Shown: in pieces, positions 1-5,896 of the stretch
Layout of the letters: each line of letters starts with the position of its first letter
Numbering within the stretch: the first letter of the stretch is position 1
Assembly: GCA_002314525.1 (NCBI GenBank)
Contig: DCGE01000085.1
Coordinates: 10,409-20,083, forward strand
From: Prevotellaceae bacterium UBA1786
Lineage (GTDB): Bacteria; Bacteroidota; Bacteroidia; Bacteroidales; Bacteroidaceae
Direction of reading: 5' to 3'
DNA length: 9,675 nucleotides
Made by a program: the position numbers and the translations under genes
The notes under the pieces: model-generated
What the model was told of the DNA's origin: nothing
Databases searched by the model: none
Seen by the model: the letters and a program-made list of their open reading frames with translations, nothing else

Positions 1-904
1 CTTCAAAGTCAGGGTGGGAGATGTCTACCACATGAACCAAAAGATCGGCTTCCCTTACCTCATCAAGTGTGGATTTGAACGATTCGACGAGATCGGTAGG
101 CAGTTTCCTTATGAAGCCGACGGTATCTGACAGCAGAAATGGTAGATTCTCAATTGTCACCTTCCTCACAGTTGTGTCCAAAGTGGCGAAGAGTTTGTTC
201 TCGGCGAAGACATCACTCTTTGACAGGAGATTCATCATAGTTGATTTACCTACATTGGTATATCCTACCAATGCAACCCTTATCAATCGCCCGCGGTTTT
301 TCCTCTGTGTGACTTTCTGTGTGTCTATTTCCTGAAGACGCTGCTTGAGTAGCGACATTCGGTTCCTGATGATTCGCTGGTCCATTTCCAACTGAGTCTC
401 GCCAGGTCCTCTGAGTCCCACACTACCGCCTCGCTGTCTTTCAAGATGGGTCCATAGCCTTGTCAGCCTTGGAAGCATGTATTTATACTGGGCAAGTTCC
501 ACTTGTGTCTTTGCTGTAGCGGTCTGTGCTCTCATGGCAAAGATATCAAGGATAAGACTTGTCCTGTCAAGTATCTTGACCTGAAGTTCCTTTTCTATGT
601 TGCGTATCTGTTTGGCACTGAGTTCATCATCAAAGATCACCATACCCACTTCTCGTTCCTCATCTTCTTCTGCCTTGATGAAGTCATGTATCTCTTTCAA
701 TTTGCCAGTACCTACATATGTCACGCTGCTTGGACCTCCGACTCTCTGTGTAAAACGTCTCACGACCTTTGCCCCGGCAGTGCAAGCGAGGAACTCCAAT
801 TCATCAAGATATTCTTTTGTTTTTCTCTCGTCTTGCTGTGGTGTGATAAGTCCGACAAGCACCGCAGTTTCAACTTTTGGTTCTGTAATAATGAATTCTT
901 TCAC
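1..904 (-). CDS. hflX: GTPase HflX (5' part, C-terminus cut by window edge)
   Basis: HflX is a GTP-hydrolysing factor that binds the 50S subunit and splits or rescues stalled ribosomes in the cytosol. About 301 residues are present. The N-terminal HflX domain (about 10-110) is followed by the linker with the family motif GLRGPGETQLE (about 163-173). The G domain then shows the P-loop GYTNVGKS (214-221), a Thr-rich switch I (FATLDTT) and the G3 motif DTVGF (260-264). The remaining G4/G5 motifs and the C-terminus lie beyond base 1. I chose the GTG at 904-902 (Met-Lys-Glu-Phe...) because this matches the usual Bacteroidales N-terminus. An in-frame ATG at 937-935 would overlap the likely promoter and add an unusual Cys/Arg-containing leader. 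The gene is divergent from the polymerase-like gene. The family call is near certain; the start is fairly sure. Confidence 0.95.
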   Translation of the reverse strand, partial: MKEFIITEPKVETAVLVGLITPQQDERKTKEYLDELEFLACTAGAKVVRRFTQRVGGPSSVTYVGTGKLKEIHDFIKAEEDEEREVGMVIFDDELSAKQIRNIEKELQVKILDRTSLILDIFAMRAQTATAKTQVELAQYKYMLPRLTRLWTHLERQRGGSVGLRGPGETQLEMDQRIIRNRMSLLKQRLQEIDTQKVTQRKNRGRLIRVALVGYTNVGKSTMMNLLSKSDVFAENKLFATLDTTVRKVTIENLPFLLSDTVGFIRKLPTDLVESFKSTLDEVREADLLVHVVDISHPDFE

Positions 905-926
905 TGTATTTATTTGAAATCGCCTA

Positions 927-934
927 CAAAAATA
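927..934 (-). promoter_or_regulatory. Candidate -7 promoter element for hflX
   Basis: On the minus strand this reads TATTTTTG, a full match to the Bacteroidota -7 consensus TAnnTTTG. Transcription would start about 7 bases further on, near 920, leaving a leader of roughly 16 bases before the GTG at 904. The -33 position (about 954-957) is a poor match to TTTG. This placement argues against the upstream ATG at 937. Motif evidence only. Confidence 0.4.
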
Positions 935-988
935 CATAAAATTTTCAAACTTCCACTGAAAAATATCGTCAAATTAAATAATTTTATC

Positions 989-996
989 TATCTTTA
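989..996 (+). promoter_or_regulatory. Candidate -7 promoter element for the VTC/DUF4956 gene cluster
   Basis: The sequence TATCTTTA differs from the Bacteroidota -7 consensus TAnnTTTG only at the last base, and it lies 8 bases before the first ATG. The predicted start of transcription near 1002-1003 would leave almost no leader before the ATG at 1005, or about 11 bases before the in-frame ATG at 1014. No convincing -33 TTTG is seen 19-21 bases upstream. The region between hflX and this gene is otherwise A/T-rich. If real, this promoter would drive the whole run to 5029. Confidence 0.4.
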
Positions 997-1004
997 CACC
1001 CTGA

Positions 1005-1778
1005 ATGGAAAAAATGGATTCAAAAATACAAGAGATATTGGATGGTATGCCTCCTATTGGCCTTGACGAAATGGAGTCTATTCGTCTGATGAACAGGTTG
1101 GATACGAAGTTCGTTACAACCAAGAAACGGCTGATAGAACTTCTTGGTTTGCTTCAGGGGAAATACTATTCTCAGGACATCCATTCTGTTCGCGTCTGTC
1201 CTTATCGTACTACGTACTTCGACACTGATGACCATGCTCAGTACATGCAGCATCATAATAAAAAAGGTCATCGTACCAAAGTCCGTGTACGTACTTACCT
1301 CGTTGACGGTGATGTTACCTTCCTTGAAGTCAAGGGCAAGAACAACCATGGACGTACAAAGAAAAAGAGAGTACGTGTTGATTCGCTTGAAATGGCTCAG
1401 CATACTGAGGGAACTTGTGAACTTGTTCGCAATAAGACAGGTTTTGACTTCATGTCAATGCACCCTGTCGTTCAGAACTTGTTTGATAGGGTCACTTTGG
1501 TCAATATGGCTAAGACGGAACGTCTGACGATTGACTTCAATATACGTTTCCATAATTTCGAGACGGGTCTCGATGCCGATAGCGATCAACTAGTTGTGGT
1601 CGAGTTGAAGCGTGACGGCAATGTCTTCTCCCCTGTAACTAATCTCCTCCGCGACCTCCACATCCATCCTACGGGATTCTCTAAATGCTGCATAGGTATG
1701 TGCTGGACCGACCCTGGTCTCAAGCAGAACAACTTCAAGTCAAAGATCCGCCGTCTCGAAAAAATCAACAATGCGTAA
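1005..1778 (+). CDS. VTC-domain polyphosphate polymerase-like protein
   Basis: 257-residue cytosolic protein with no signal peptide or membrane helix. It reads as the VTC domain (PF09359), whose eukaryotic member Vtc4 makes polyphosphate from ATP inside a beta tunnel lined with basic residues. Matching tunnel residues are visible: LDTKF (Lys35), the paired arginines in KVRVRTY (Arg94, Arg96), FLEVK (Glu108, Lys110), the basic run KKKR (119-122), ELKRD (Glu200, Lys202) and GFSK (Lys227). The active site therefore looks intact. Whether bacterial members make polyphosphate or another polymer is not settled by sequence. It heads a five-gene run and is followed after 61 bases by the DUF4956 membrane gene, a pairing I recall as frequent in bacteria. 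The ATG at 1014 (residue 4) is an alternative start, since the likely promoter lies very close to 1005. Confidence 0.88.
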   Translation: MEKMDSKIQEILDGMPPIGLDEMESIRLMNRLDTKFVTTKKRLIELLGLLQGKYYSQDIHSVRVCPYRTTYFDTDDHAQYMQHHNKKGHRTKVRVRTYLVDGDVTFLEVKGKNNHGRTKKKRVRVDSLEMAQHTEGTCELVRNKTGFDFMSMHPVVQNLFDRVTLVNMAKTERLTIDFNIRFHNFETGLDADSDQLVVVELKRDGNVFSPVTNLLRDLHIHPTGFSKCCIGMCWTDPGLKQNNFKSKIRRLEKINNA

Positions 1779-1839
1779 CAGACAGGCAGTTGTCTTTGGC
1801 AGCCTATAATAAGATAGATATTATTAACAATTTATAATT

Positions 1840-2541
1840 ATGAGCCAATTTTTATCATTACTCGACAACGACACATGCAGGCTTCTGGATTTGTTCTTCC
1901 GTCTGCTCATCAACACAATCTTTACGATTCTTATCGCAAAGAAGTTCTATTTCCCTAAAAGCCGTCGGAAGGACTTCTTCTTCACCTACATCCTCGTGGG
2001 TTTCGGAATCTTCATGCTTATCCACCTCATGGGTGATGCAAAACTGAAGACCGGCATTGCAATGGGTCTCTTTGCGATTTTCTGCATCATGCGCTATCGT
2101 ACAGAGTCTGTTCCTATCCGCGAGATGACTTATCTCTTCCTGATTATTTCAATGGCTGCTATCAATGGTCTTGCATGGACTGCTGATGTGTCAGGCAAGC
2201 ACCCTGACTTCATGCTCCCAGAGTTGGTATCAGTTCTTGAACTCCTTGTTACCAATGCTTGTTTCATACTTGTCATATGGTTGGCAGAAGGCCGTCGTTG
2301 GGTCAGGAGCCACTCGACCAAGTACATAAAGTATGATAAGATTGACCTTATCGTTCCTGAACGTCATGACGAGCTCATCGATGATCTCAAGAAGCGTACT
2401 GGCCTCAATATCACCGACGTCAGTGTCGGCTCTCTTGATTTCCTCAAGGACATGGCTCTTCTCAAAGTTTATTACAACGAGGCTGCTAATGAGGACAACA
2501 ACGATGACGCACTCCAAAAAATGCCTAAATTGTATGACTAA
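1840..2541 (+). CDS. DUF4956 domain inner-membrane protein
   Basis: 233-residue integral membrane protein. Hydrophobic segments lie at about 15-33, 46-64, 70-84, 97-113 and 128-148, giving about five helices. The short link after the third segment holds RYRTESVPIREMTYLF (85-100), the most family-like stretch: an RYR motif followed by PI-x-EMTYLF. A soluble C-terminal part (about 160-233) contains RTGLNITDVSVGSLDFLKD, as in other DUF4956 proteins, and ends in an acidic Asn/Asp-rich tail. Function is unknown. Lying next to a VTC-type polymerase suggests it is the membrane partner that anchors the enzyme or passes its product across the membrane, by analogy with the membrane segments of eukaryotic VTC complexes (inference). 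Its stop codon overlaps the start of the next gene (ATGACTAA), so the two are probably translationally coupled. The leader is A/T-rich with no Shine-Dalgarno site. Confidence 0.85.
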   Translation: MSQFLSLLDNDTCRLLDLFFRLLINTIFTILIAKKFYFPKSRRKDFFFTYILVGFGIFMLIHLMGDAKLKTGIAMGLFAIFCIMRYRTESVPIREMTYLFLIISMAAINGLAWTADVSGKHPDFMLPELVSVLELLVTNACFILVIWLAEGRRWVRSHSTKYIKYDKIDLIVPERHDELIDDLKKRTGLNITDVSVGSLDFLKDMALLKVYYNEAANEDNNDDALQKMPKLYD

Positions 2542-3373
2542 GAAACTGCTGTTGGCTGTTGGCTGTTGGCTGTTAGCTGCGGGTGCCTATGCTCAGGACG
2601 ATGACTTCGGCCTCGACTTTGAGATTGGTGCCGAAAAGAAACTTGCCAAGGGACTGAAACTTGGGTTTGATGGCACTGTACGTACACAGGATAATACCTC
2701 ACGCATCGATCGCTACGGACTTGGTCTCGACCTGTCTTACAAGTTCTTCTCGACGGCTGACAAACGCTGGGACGCAAAGGTCTTCGGTGGGTTCGAGTAT
2801 ATGTGGGTTCAGAGTCTAAGCTCATCTGAGGATAAGTACTACGAGGATGGTGATGACATCTATCCTGATTGGAAAATCGGTGATGTGAAGGGATACAATA
2901 TTCTTGATCGTTACTGGCGCGATCGTCAGCGCTATTCTGTAGGACTGAACTTCGGTTTTACTCCCAACAAGCGTTGGTCTTTCAGCCTTAAGGAGACTTT
3001 CCAGTACAACCACTATAACTCTGTCGATTCCATCGGTGAACTGAAGGTACGCCGCAAGTACAATGATGATGATGAGGAATACTGGAAGGAGACAATGGGG
3101 TTTGAAAGCAAGCCATCAAAACATAAGACGGTGCTTCGCTCTAGGTTCTCCGCTACTTACGACATTCCTAAGTGTAAGTTCGACCCGTTTGCTTCGGTGG
3201 AATACACTGCGGGGCTCAACTACTCCACGAACAAGTGGAAATATACCATCGGTACTGACTACAAGCTTACCAAGACTCAGGTGCTTTCTGTCTTCTATCG
3301 TTACAATCACGAGGATGATGACGATGAACCTAATGGTCATCTTTTAGGTTTCTCATATAATATCGATTTCTAA
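2534..3373 (+). CDS. DUF2490-like outer-membrane beta-barrel protein
   Basis: 279-residue exported protein. Residues 1-20 form a signal peptide ending AYA, with cleavage before Gln21. The mature part alternates amphipathic strands ending in aromatics with polar turns, and it ends in a terminal strand finishing with Phe (FSYNIDF), the usual C-terminal signature of an outer-membrane barrel. The strand pattern and the stretch RTQDNTSRIDRYGLGLDLSYK resemble Bacteroidota DUF2490 proteins. Three predicted loops are strongly acidic: SSSEDKYYEDGDD (about 96-108), YNDDDEEYWKE (about 176-186) and HEDDDDEP (about 259-266). I chose the ATG at 2534 because it opens a clean signal peptide; the frame is open further upstream only inside DUF4956. 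The start overlaps the DUF4956 stop by 8 bases. A run of 7-bp repeats falls in the signal-peptide codons. Barrel call is strong; exact family less so. Confidence 0.8.
   Translation: MTKKLLLAVGCWLLAAGAYAQDDDFGLDFEIGAEKKLAKGLKLGFDGTVRTQDNTSRIDRYGLGLDLSYKFFSTADKRWDAKVFGGFEYMWVQSLSSSEDKYYEDGDDIYPDWKIGDVKGYNILDRYWRDRQRYSVGLNFGFTPNKRWSFSLKETFQYNHYNSVDSIGELKVRRKYNDDDEEYWKETMGFESKPSKHKTVLRSRFSATYDIPKCKFDPFASVEYTAGLNYSTNKWKYTIGTDYKLTKTQVLSVFYRYNHEDDDDEPNGHLLGFSYNIDF
2551..2578 (+). repeat. Heptanucleotide tandem repeat (GTTGGCT) x3 plus one near copy
   Basis: GTTGGCT occurs three times in perfect tandem (2551-2557, 2558-2564, 2565-2571), followed by GTTAGCT (2572-2578) with one mismatch. The tract lies in codons 7-15 of the outer-membrane barrel gene, in the hydrophobic core of the signal peptide. 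It explains the odd Gly-Cys-Trp within that segment, because the same heptamer is read in successive frames. Seven is not a multiple of three, so gain or loss of one or two units would shift the frame. Confidence 0.9.
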
Positions 3374-3385
3374 TTGACAAACATT

Positions 3386-3751
3386 ATGAAATATTCATTT
3401 TTTGCTGTGGTTCTTATGTTTACCACTGCTGTTCATGCACAGGACTACAATCTGTATATCCGTACTTCACAGGCAGAGACTGGCTATGAAGTTTCTTCCA
3501 TTCAGAAAATCACTTGTGAGAATGGCAATATTGTCATCACGAAGAAAGACGGAACCAAAGCCTTGTCAACTCCTGCTGCTGAAATCAGCAAGATGTATTT
3601 CAGCACGGTTCCCGTAGCAATTCGTGACCTTAAGCAAGATACTGAGACACTTGACTCCGATGTTCCAGTCTTCAATCTCCAGGGAGTCCGTGTGACTTCG
3701 TCATATAAGGGCATTGTAATCAAGAACGGTAAGAAAACCATTCAAAACTAA
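3386..3751 (+). CDS. Small secreted protein with Prevotella-type C-terminal tail
   Basis: 121-residue protein with signal peptide 1-18 (cleavage VHA before Gln19). The mature N-terminal half (about 20-73) has the form 'VSSIQKIT...NIVITKKDGT...AEISKMYFS', a two-strand module I recognise from many Prevotella and Bacteroides secreted proteins, usually written as '...DIQKITF...F.LADI.KITFS'. The last 27 residues (VFNLQGVRV...KGIVIKNGKK) resemble the C-terminal tail common on secreted Prevotella proteins and look like a shortened type IX secretion C-terminal domain. No enzyme motif is seen. I prefer the ATG at 3386 over an in-frame TTG at 3374 because it starts directly at the signal peptide. It sits 12 bases after the barrel gene and 9 before the beta-helix gene. 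Function unknown; possibly an adaptor or surface-anchored accessory to its neighbours (inference). Confidence 0.75.
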   Translation: MKYSFFAVVLMFTTAVHAQDYNLYIRTSQAETGYEVSSIQKITCENGNIVITKKDGTKALSTPAAEISKMYFSTVPVAIRDLKQDTETLDSDVPVFNLQGVRVTSSYKGIVIKNGKKTIQN

Positions 3752-3760
3752 TCAACTACT

Positions 3761-5029
3761 ATGTTCAGGAAACTATCCTCATTCCTCATACTGATAGCAT
3801 TTGGGGTATCCTCAGCCTCAGCCCAGAACTACTATGTATGTGATGGATTCAGCTACACCAAGCACCAAATCACTGAAGGAGCCGAACTTCCTTCCGATTG
3901 GACTGACATAGATAGCATCACGTTTGCCGAACCTCAGTATCCAGAGGTAAAGATTGTGTATAACGGCACAAGTGCAACTGTTACTATACCATCTAACGTC
4001 AAGGGTGTGACTTGTTCCAGTGGGACAAGTTCCCATGTCGTCATCAATTCATCAACTACGACTCAGGAATACCTCTATACAATCTCCGGCAACAGTTCTG
4101 ATGGTTCATTCACTGTCAATGGAGACTACAAACTTTCAGTAAAACTCGCTGGCGTCAGTCTCACGAGCAGCAAGGGTGCAGCCGTTGATATAGAGAGTGG
4201 TAAGCGTATTGATGTCCTTGTAGCCGATGGCACTGTCAACACATTCGTCGATAAGGCCAACGGGTCCCAAAAAGCTTGCTTCTACACCAAAGGGCATATT
4301 GAATTCAAGGGCGGTGGCGACATCAATGTCACTGGTCGTACCAAGCATGCTCTCGCTGCCAAGGAGTACTTCATCGTCAAGGCTTCGTTCACAGGCAACA
4401 TGAATATCCTCAGTGCCGTGAGCGATGGAATCCACTGTGGCAAAGGCGAGAAGGGTGATTCTGAGAACAACTACTTTCAGGTCAATGGCGGAACCATAAG
4501 CATTAAGGGTTGTGGAGGTGACTGTGTTGACTCCGATGACTATGGCTGTGCATATATCAATGGTGGGAAGATTTTCATGGATGTGTCTCAGGAGGACGGC
4601 AACGGTCTAAAGGTCGATAGCTTGCTGACGATGAAGGGTGGAGAGATTACAGCTAATGTCACGGGTGCAATCAGCAACGGAATCCGTTGCAGCTATCGTG
4701 CCACTTTCAAGGGCGGTACTGTCACTGTTGATGTTCAGGGTGATGGTTCACGTGGCATCCGTGGAAAGAAAACAAGTGCTTCATCTACTACAACTGTGGC
4801 TAACGGAGGTTTCCTTGATTTCATGGGTGCCAATGTTACCATGACCGTAAGCGGTGAGACATATTCAAAGGACGACTCCAAGTGCTATGGCATTAAGGCT
4901 GATCAGGTTCTTACCCAGACGGCAGGTGATCTCAGTATCAAGGTTACTTCTGATGATTCAGCCACCAAGGCCATTACTGCCAAAACCGATACCTGGACTG
5001 GTGGAACACGCAACGGCAAGACAAAGTAA
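3761..5029 (+). CDS. Secreted Cthe_2159-type beta-helix carbohydrate-binding domain protein
   Basis: 422-residue exported protein with signal peptide 1-21 (cleavage ASA before Gln22). An N-terminal module ends WTDIDSITFAEP (about 47-58), the 'DSITF' motif seen on many Bacteroidota surface proteins. The rest reads as the PF14262 family, whose studied member Cthe_2159 is a calcium-bearing right-handed beta-helix that binds cellulose and polygalacturonate. Successive rung turns are visible: KGAAVDIE (138), KACFYTKG (171), KHALAAKE (195), SDGIHCGK (221), GGDCVDSDD (252), GNGLKVDS (280), SNGIRCSY (305), SRGIRGKK (330), CYGIKADQ (375) and TKAITAKT (402). Acidic turns such as VDSDD suit metal binding. 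The mature protein has nine cysteines, several at equivalent rung positions. It lacks both a barrel-type end and the C-terminal tail of the preceding small protein. It is last in the run, 38 bp before pyrH. Confidence 0.85.
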   Translation: MFRKLSSFLILIAFGVSSASAQNYYVCDGFSYTKHQITEGAELPSDWTDIDSITFAEPQYPEVKIVYNGTSATVTIPSNVKGVTCSSGTSSHVVINSSTTTQEYLYTISGNSSDGSFTVNGDYKLSVKLAGVSLTSSKGAAVDIESGKRIDVLVADGTVNTFVDKANGSQKACFYTKGHIEFKGGGDINVTGRTKHALAAKEYFIVKASFTGNMNILSAVSDGIHCGKGEKGDSENNYFQVNGGTISIKGCGGDCVDSDDYGCAYINGGKIFMDVSQEDGNGLKVDSLLTMKGGEITANVTGAISNGIRCSYRATFKGGTVTVDVQGDGSRGIRGKKTSASSTTTVANGGFLDFMGANVTMTVSGETYSKDDSKCYGIKADQVLTQTAGDLSIKVTSDDSATKAITAKTDTWTGGTRNGKTK

Positions 5030-5031
5030 CC

Positions 5032-5045
5032 AAGACAGCCGTCTT
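5032..5045 (+). other. Small hairpin between the beta-helix gene and pyrH
   Basis: AAGAC and GTCTT pair across a four-base AGCC loop, giving a 5-bp stem two bases after the beta-helix gene stop. The following bases are TGACTGTTAAAAAATAAC and contain no T-tract, so this is a poor terminator. It could at most attenuate readthrough into pyrH. Confidence 0.25.
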
Positions 5046-5067
5046 TGACTGTTAAAAAATAACTAAT

Positions 5068-5775
5068 ATGAAATTCAATCGTATTCTACTCAAACTCTCC
5101 GGCGAGAGCCTTGCCGGTGAGAAAGGCTATGGCATTGATGTCGATCGACTCAATGACTATGCACGCCAGATAAAGGAAGCCCATGATATGGGCGTACAGA
5201 TAGGTATCGTTATTGGGGGCGGGAATATTTTCCGCGGACTCAGTGGCGCGACAAAGGGATTTGACCGCGTCAAGGGCGATCAGATGGGTATGTGTGCCAC
5301 TGTCATTAATAGTCTCGCACTCTCCAGCGCTCTTGGTGCCGCAGGCTGCAAGAGCCGTGTGCTGACTGCAATCCGCATGGAACCTATCGGTGAGTTCTAT
5401 AGCAAGCACCGTGCCGTTGAATGCATGGAGAACGGCGAGGTCGTCATCATCTCATGTGGTACTGGAAGCCCATATTTCACTACCGATACTGGTTCCTCCC
5501 TCCACGGAATCGAGATTGAAGCCGACGTAATGCTCAAGGGTACTCGTGTCGATGGTGTCTATACTGCCGATCCGGAGAAAGACCCAACTGCCACGAAGTT
5601 CCACGATATTACCTTTGATGAGGTATATAACCGCGATTTGAAGGTCATGGACCTCACGGCAACCACTATGTGCAAGGTCAATAACCTACCTATTTATGTC
5701 TTTGACATGGATACTCCTGGTAACCTCCGCAAAGTACTTGAAGGCCAGGAAATAGGTACGCTGGTGCATAATTAA
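5068..5775 (+). CDS. pyrH: UMP kinase
   Basis: 235-residue cytosolic enzyme of the amino-acid kinase fold, the usual length for bacterial UMP kinase. It transfers phosphate from ATP to UMP to give UDP, an essential step in pyrimidine nucleotide supply. Visible motifs are KLSGESL near the N-terminus (phosphate-binding Lys-x-Ser-Gly), IGGGNIFRG (about 50-58), GDQMGM (about 70-75), GTGSPYFTTDT (about 132-142, UMP-binding Thr/Asp region) and VDGVYTADPEKDPTA (nucleotide-binding loop). All key residues look present. The ATG at 5068 follows an A-rich leader (TTAAAAAATAACTAAT), typical of Bacteroidota starts. No clear TAnnTTTG promoter lies in the 38 bp upstream, so it may be partly read from the preceding surface-gene run. 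Ribosome recycling factor (frr), a common neighbour of pyrH, is not downstream here. Identity is near certain. Confidence 0.97.
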   Translation: MKFNRILLKLSGESLAGEKGYGIDVDRLNDYARQIKEAHDMGVQIGIVIGGGNIFRGLSGATKGFDRVKGDQMGMCATVINSLALSSALGAAGCKSRVLTAIRMEPIGEFYSKHRAVECMENGEVVIISCGTGSPYFTTDTGSSLHGIEIEADVMLKGTRVDGVYTADPEKDPTATKFHDITFDEVYNRDLKVMDLTATTMCKVNNLPIYVFDMDTPGNLRKVLEGQEIGTLVHN

Positions 5776-5800
5776 AAGTTTCCGGTAATTACTGATTTCC

Positions 5801-5808
5801 TAACTTTG
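5801..5808 (+). promoter_or_regulatory. Orphan Bacteroidota -7 promoter motif downstream of pyrH
   Basis: TAACTTTG matches TAnnTTTG in full. A partial -33 element, TTTC at 5779-5782, lies 18 bases upstream, one base short of the usual spacing. No plus-strand gene follows; what follows is a long hairpin and T-tract. It may promote a short RNA starting near 5815, or be a chance match. Confidence 0.3.
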
Positions 5809-5810
5809 CT

Positions 5811-5887
5811 ATCATATTGCCTAAGCTATGTGAACGAAGATGATGATTCATCTTGATGTTCATTATGGCTTGGGCATGATTTTTTTG
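5811..5887 (+). terminator. Long stem-loop terminator after pyrH
   Basis: The outer arms pair ATCAT (5811-5815) with ATGAT (5876-5880) and GCCTAAGC (5819-5826) with GCTTGGGC (5868-5875, one G-U pair). The inner arms pair TGAAC (5831-5835) with GTTCA and AAGATGA (5837-5843) with TCATCTT (5848-5854) around a four-base TGAT loop. A run of seven T (5880-5886) follows at once. This is a Rho-independent terminator shape for plus-strand transcripts. The opposite strand lacks a matching T-tract, so it probably does not serve the convergent lipoprotein gene. The stem is longer than a typical terminator. Confidence 0.7.
5815..5887 (+). ncRNA. Possible small hairpin RNA (about 70 nt)
   Basis: If the TAACTTTG motif at 5801-5808 is a working promoter, transcription would start near 5815 and end at the T-tract at 5886-5887. 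The product would be a roughly 70-base RNA made almost entirely of one imperfect hairpin. No match to a known RNA family is recognised. The simpler reading is that the hairpin is just the pyrH terminator. Confidence 0.2.
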
Positions 5888-5896
5888 TGAATACAT

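Noticed and set aside
905..937. Alternative ATG start for hflX at 937
   Set aside because: It overlaps the likely -7 promoter element, and the extra residues do not match the usual HflX N-terminus, which begins at the GTG at 904.
503..1066. Plus-strand open frame of 187 codons opposite hflX
   Set aside because: It lies antisense to a clearly conserved GTPase, is rich in Cys/Phe with no recognisable domain, and runs into the start of the polymerase-like gene.
1779..1839. Separate promoter or terminator between the VTC and DUF4956 genes
   Set aside because: A weak AGACA/TGTCT inverted repeat and a TTTG followed 20 bases later by TATTATTA are present, but neither is a convincing terminator or promoter.
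2333..2533. Upstream extension of the outer-membrane barrel frame
   Set aside because: The frame is open by chance inside DUF4956; starting there would bury the signal peptide in the middle of the protein. The ATG at 2534 is the sensible start.
3063..3077. GAT triplet run as a microsatellite
   Set aside because: It is a 3-base unit that stays in frame and simply encodes the acidic loop; no sign of switching.
3374..3385. In-frame TTG start for the small secreted protein
   Set aside because: The ATG at 3386 starts directly at a normal signal peptide; the TTG adds four unneeded residues.
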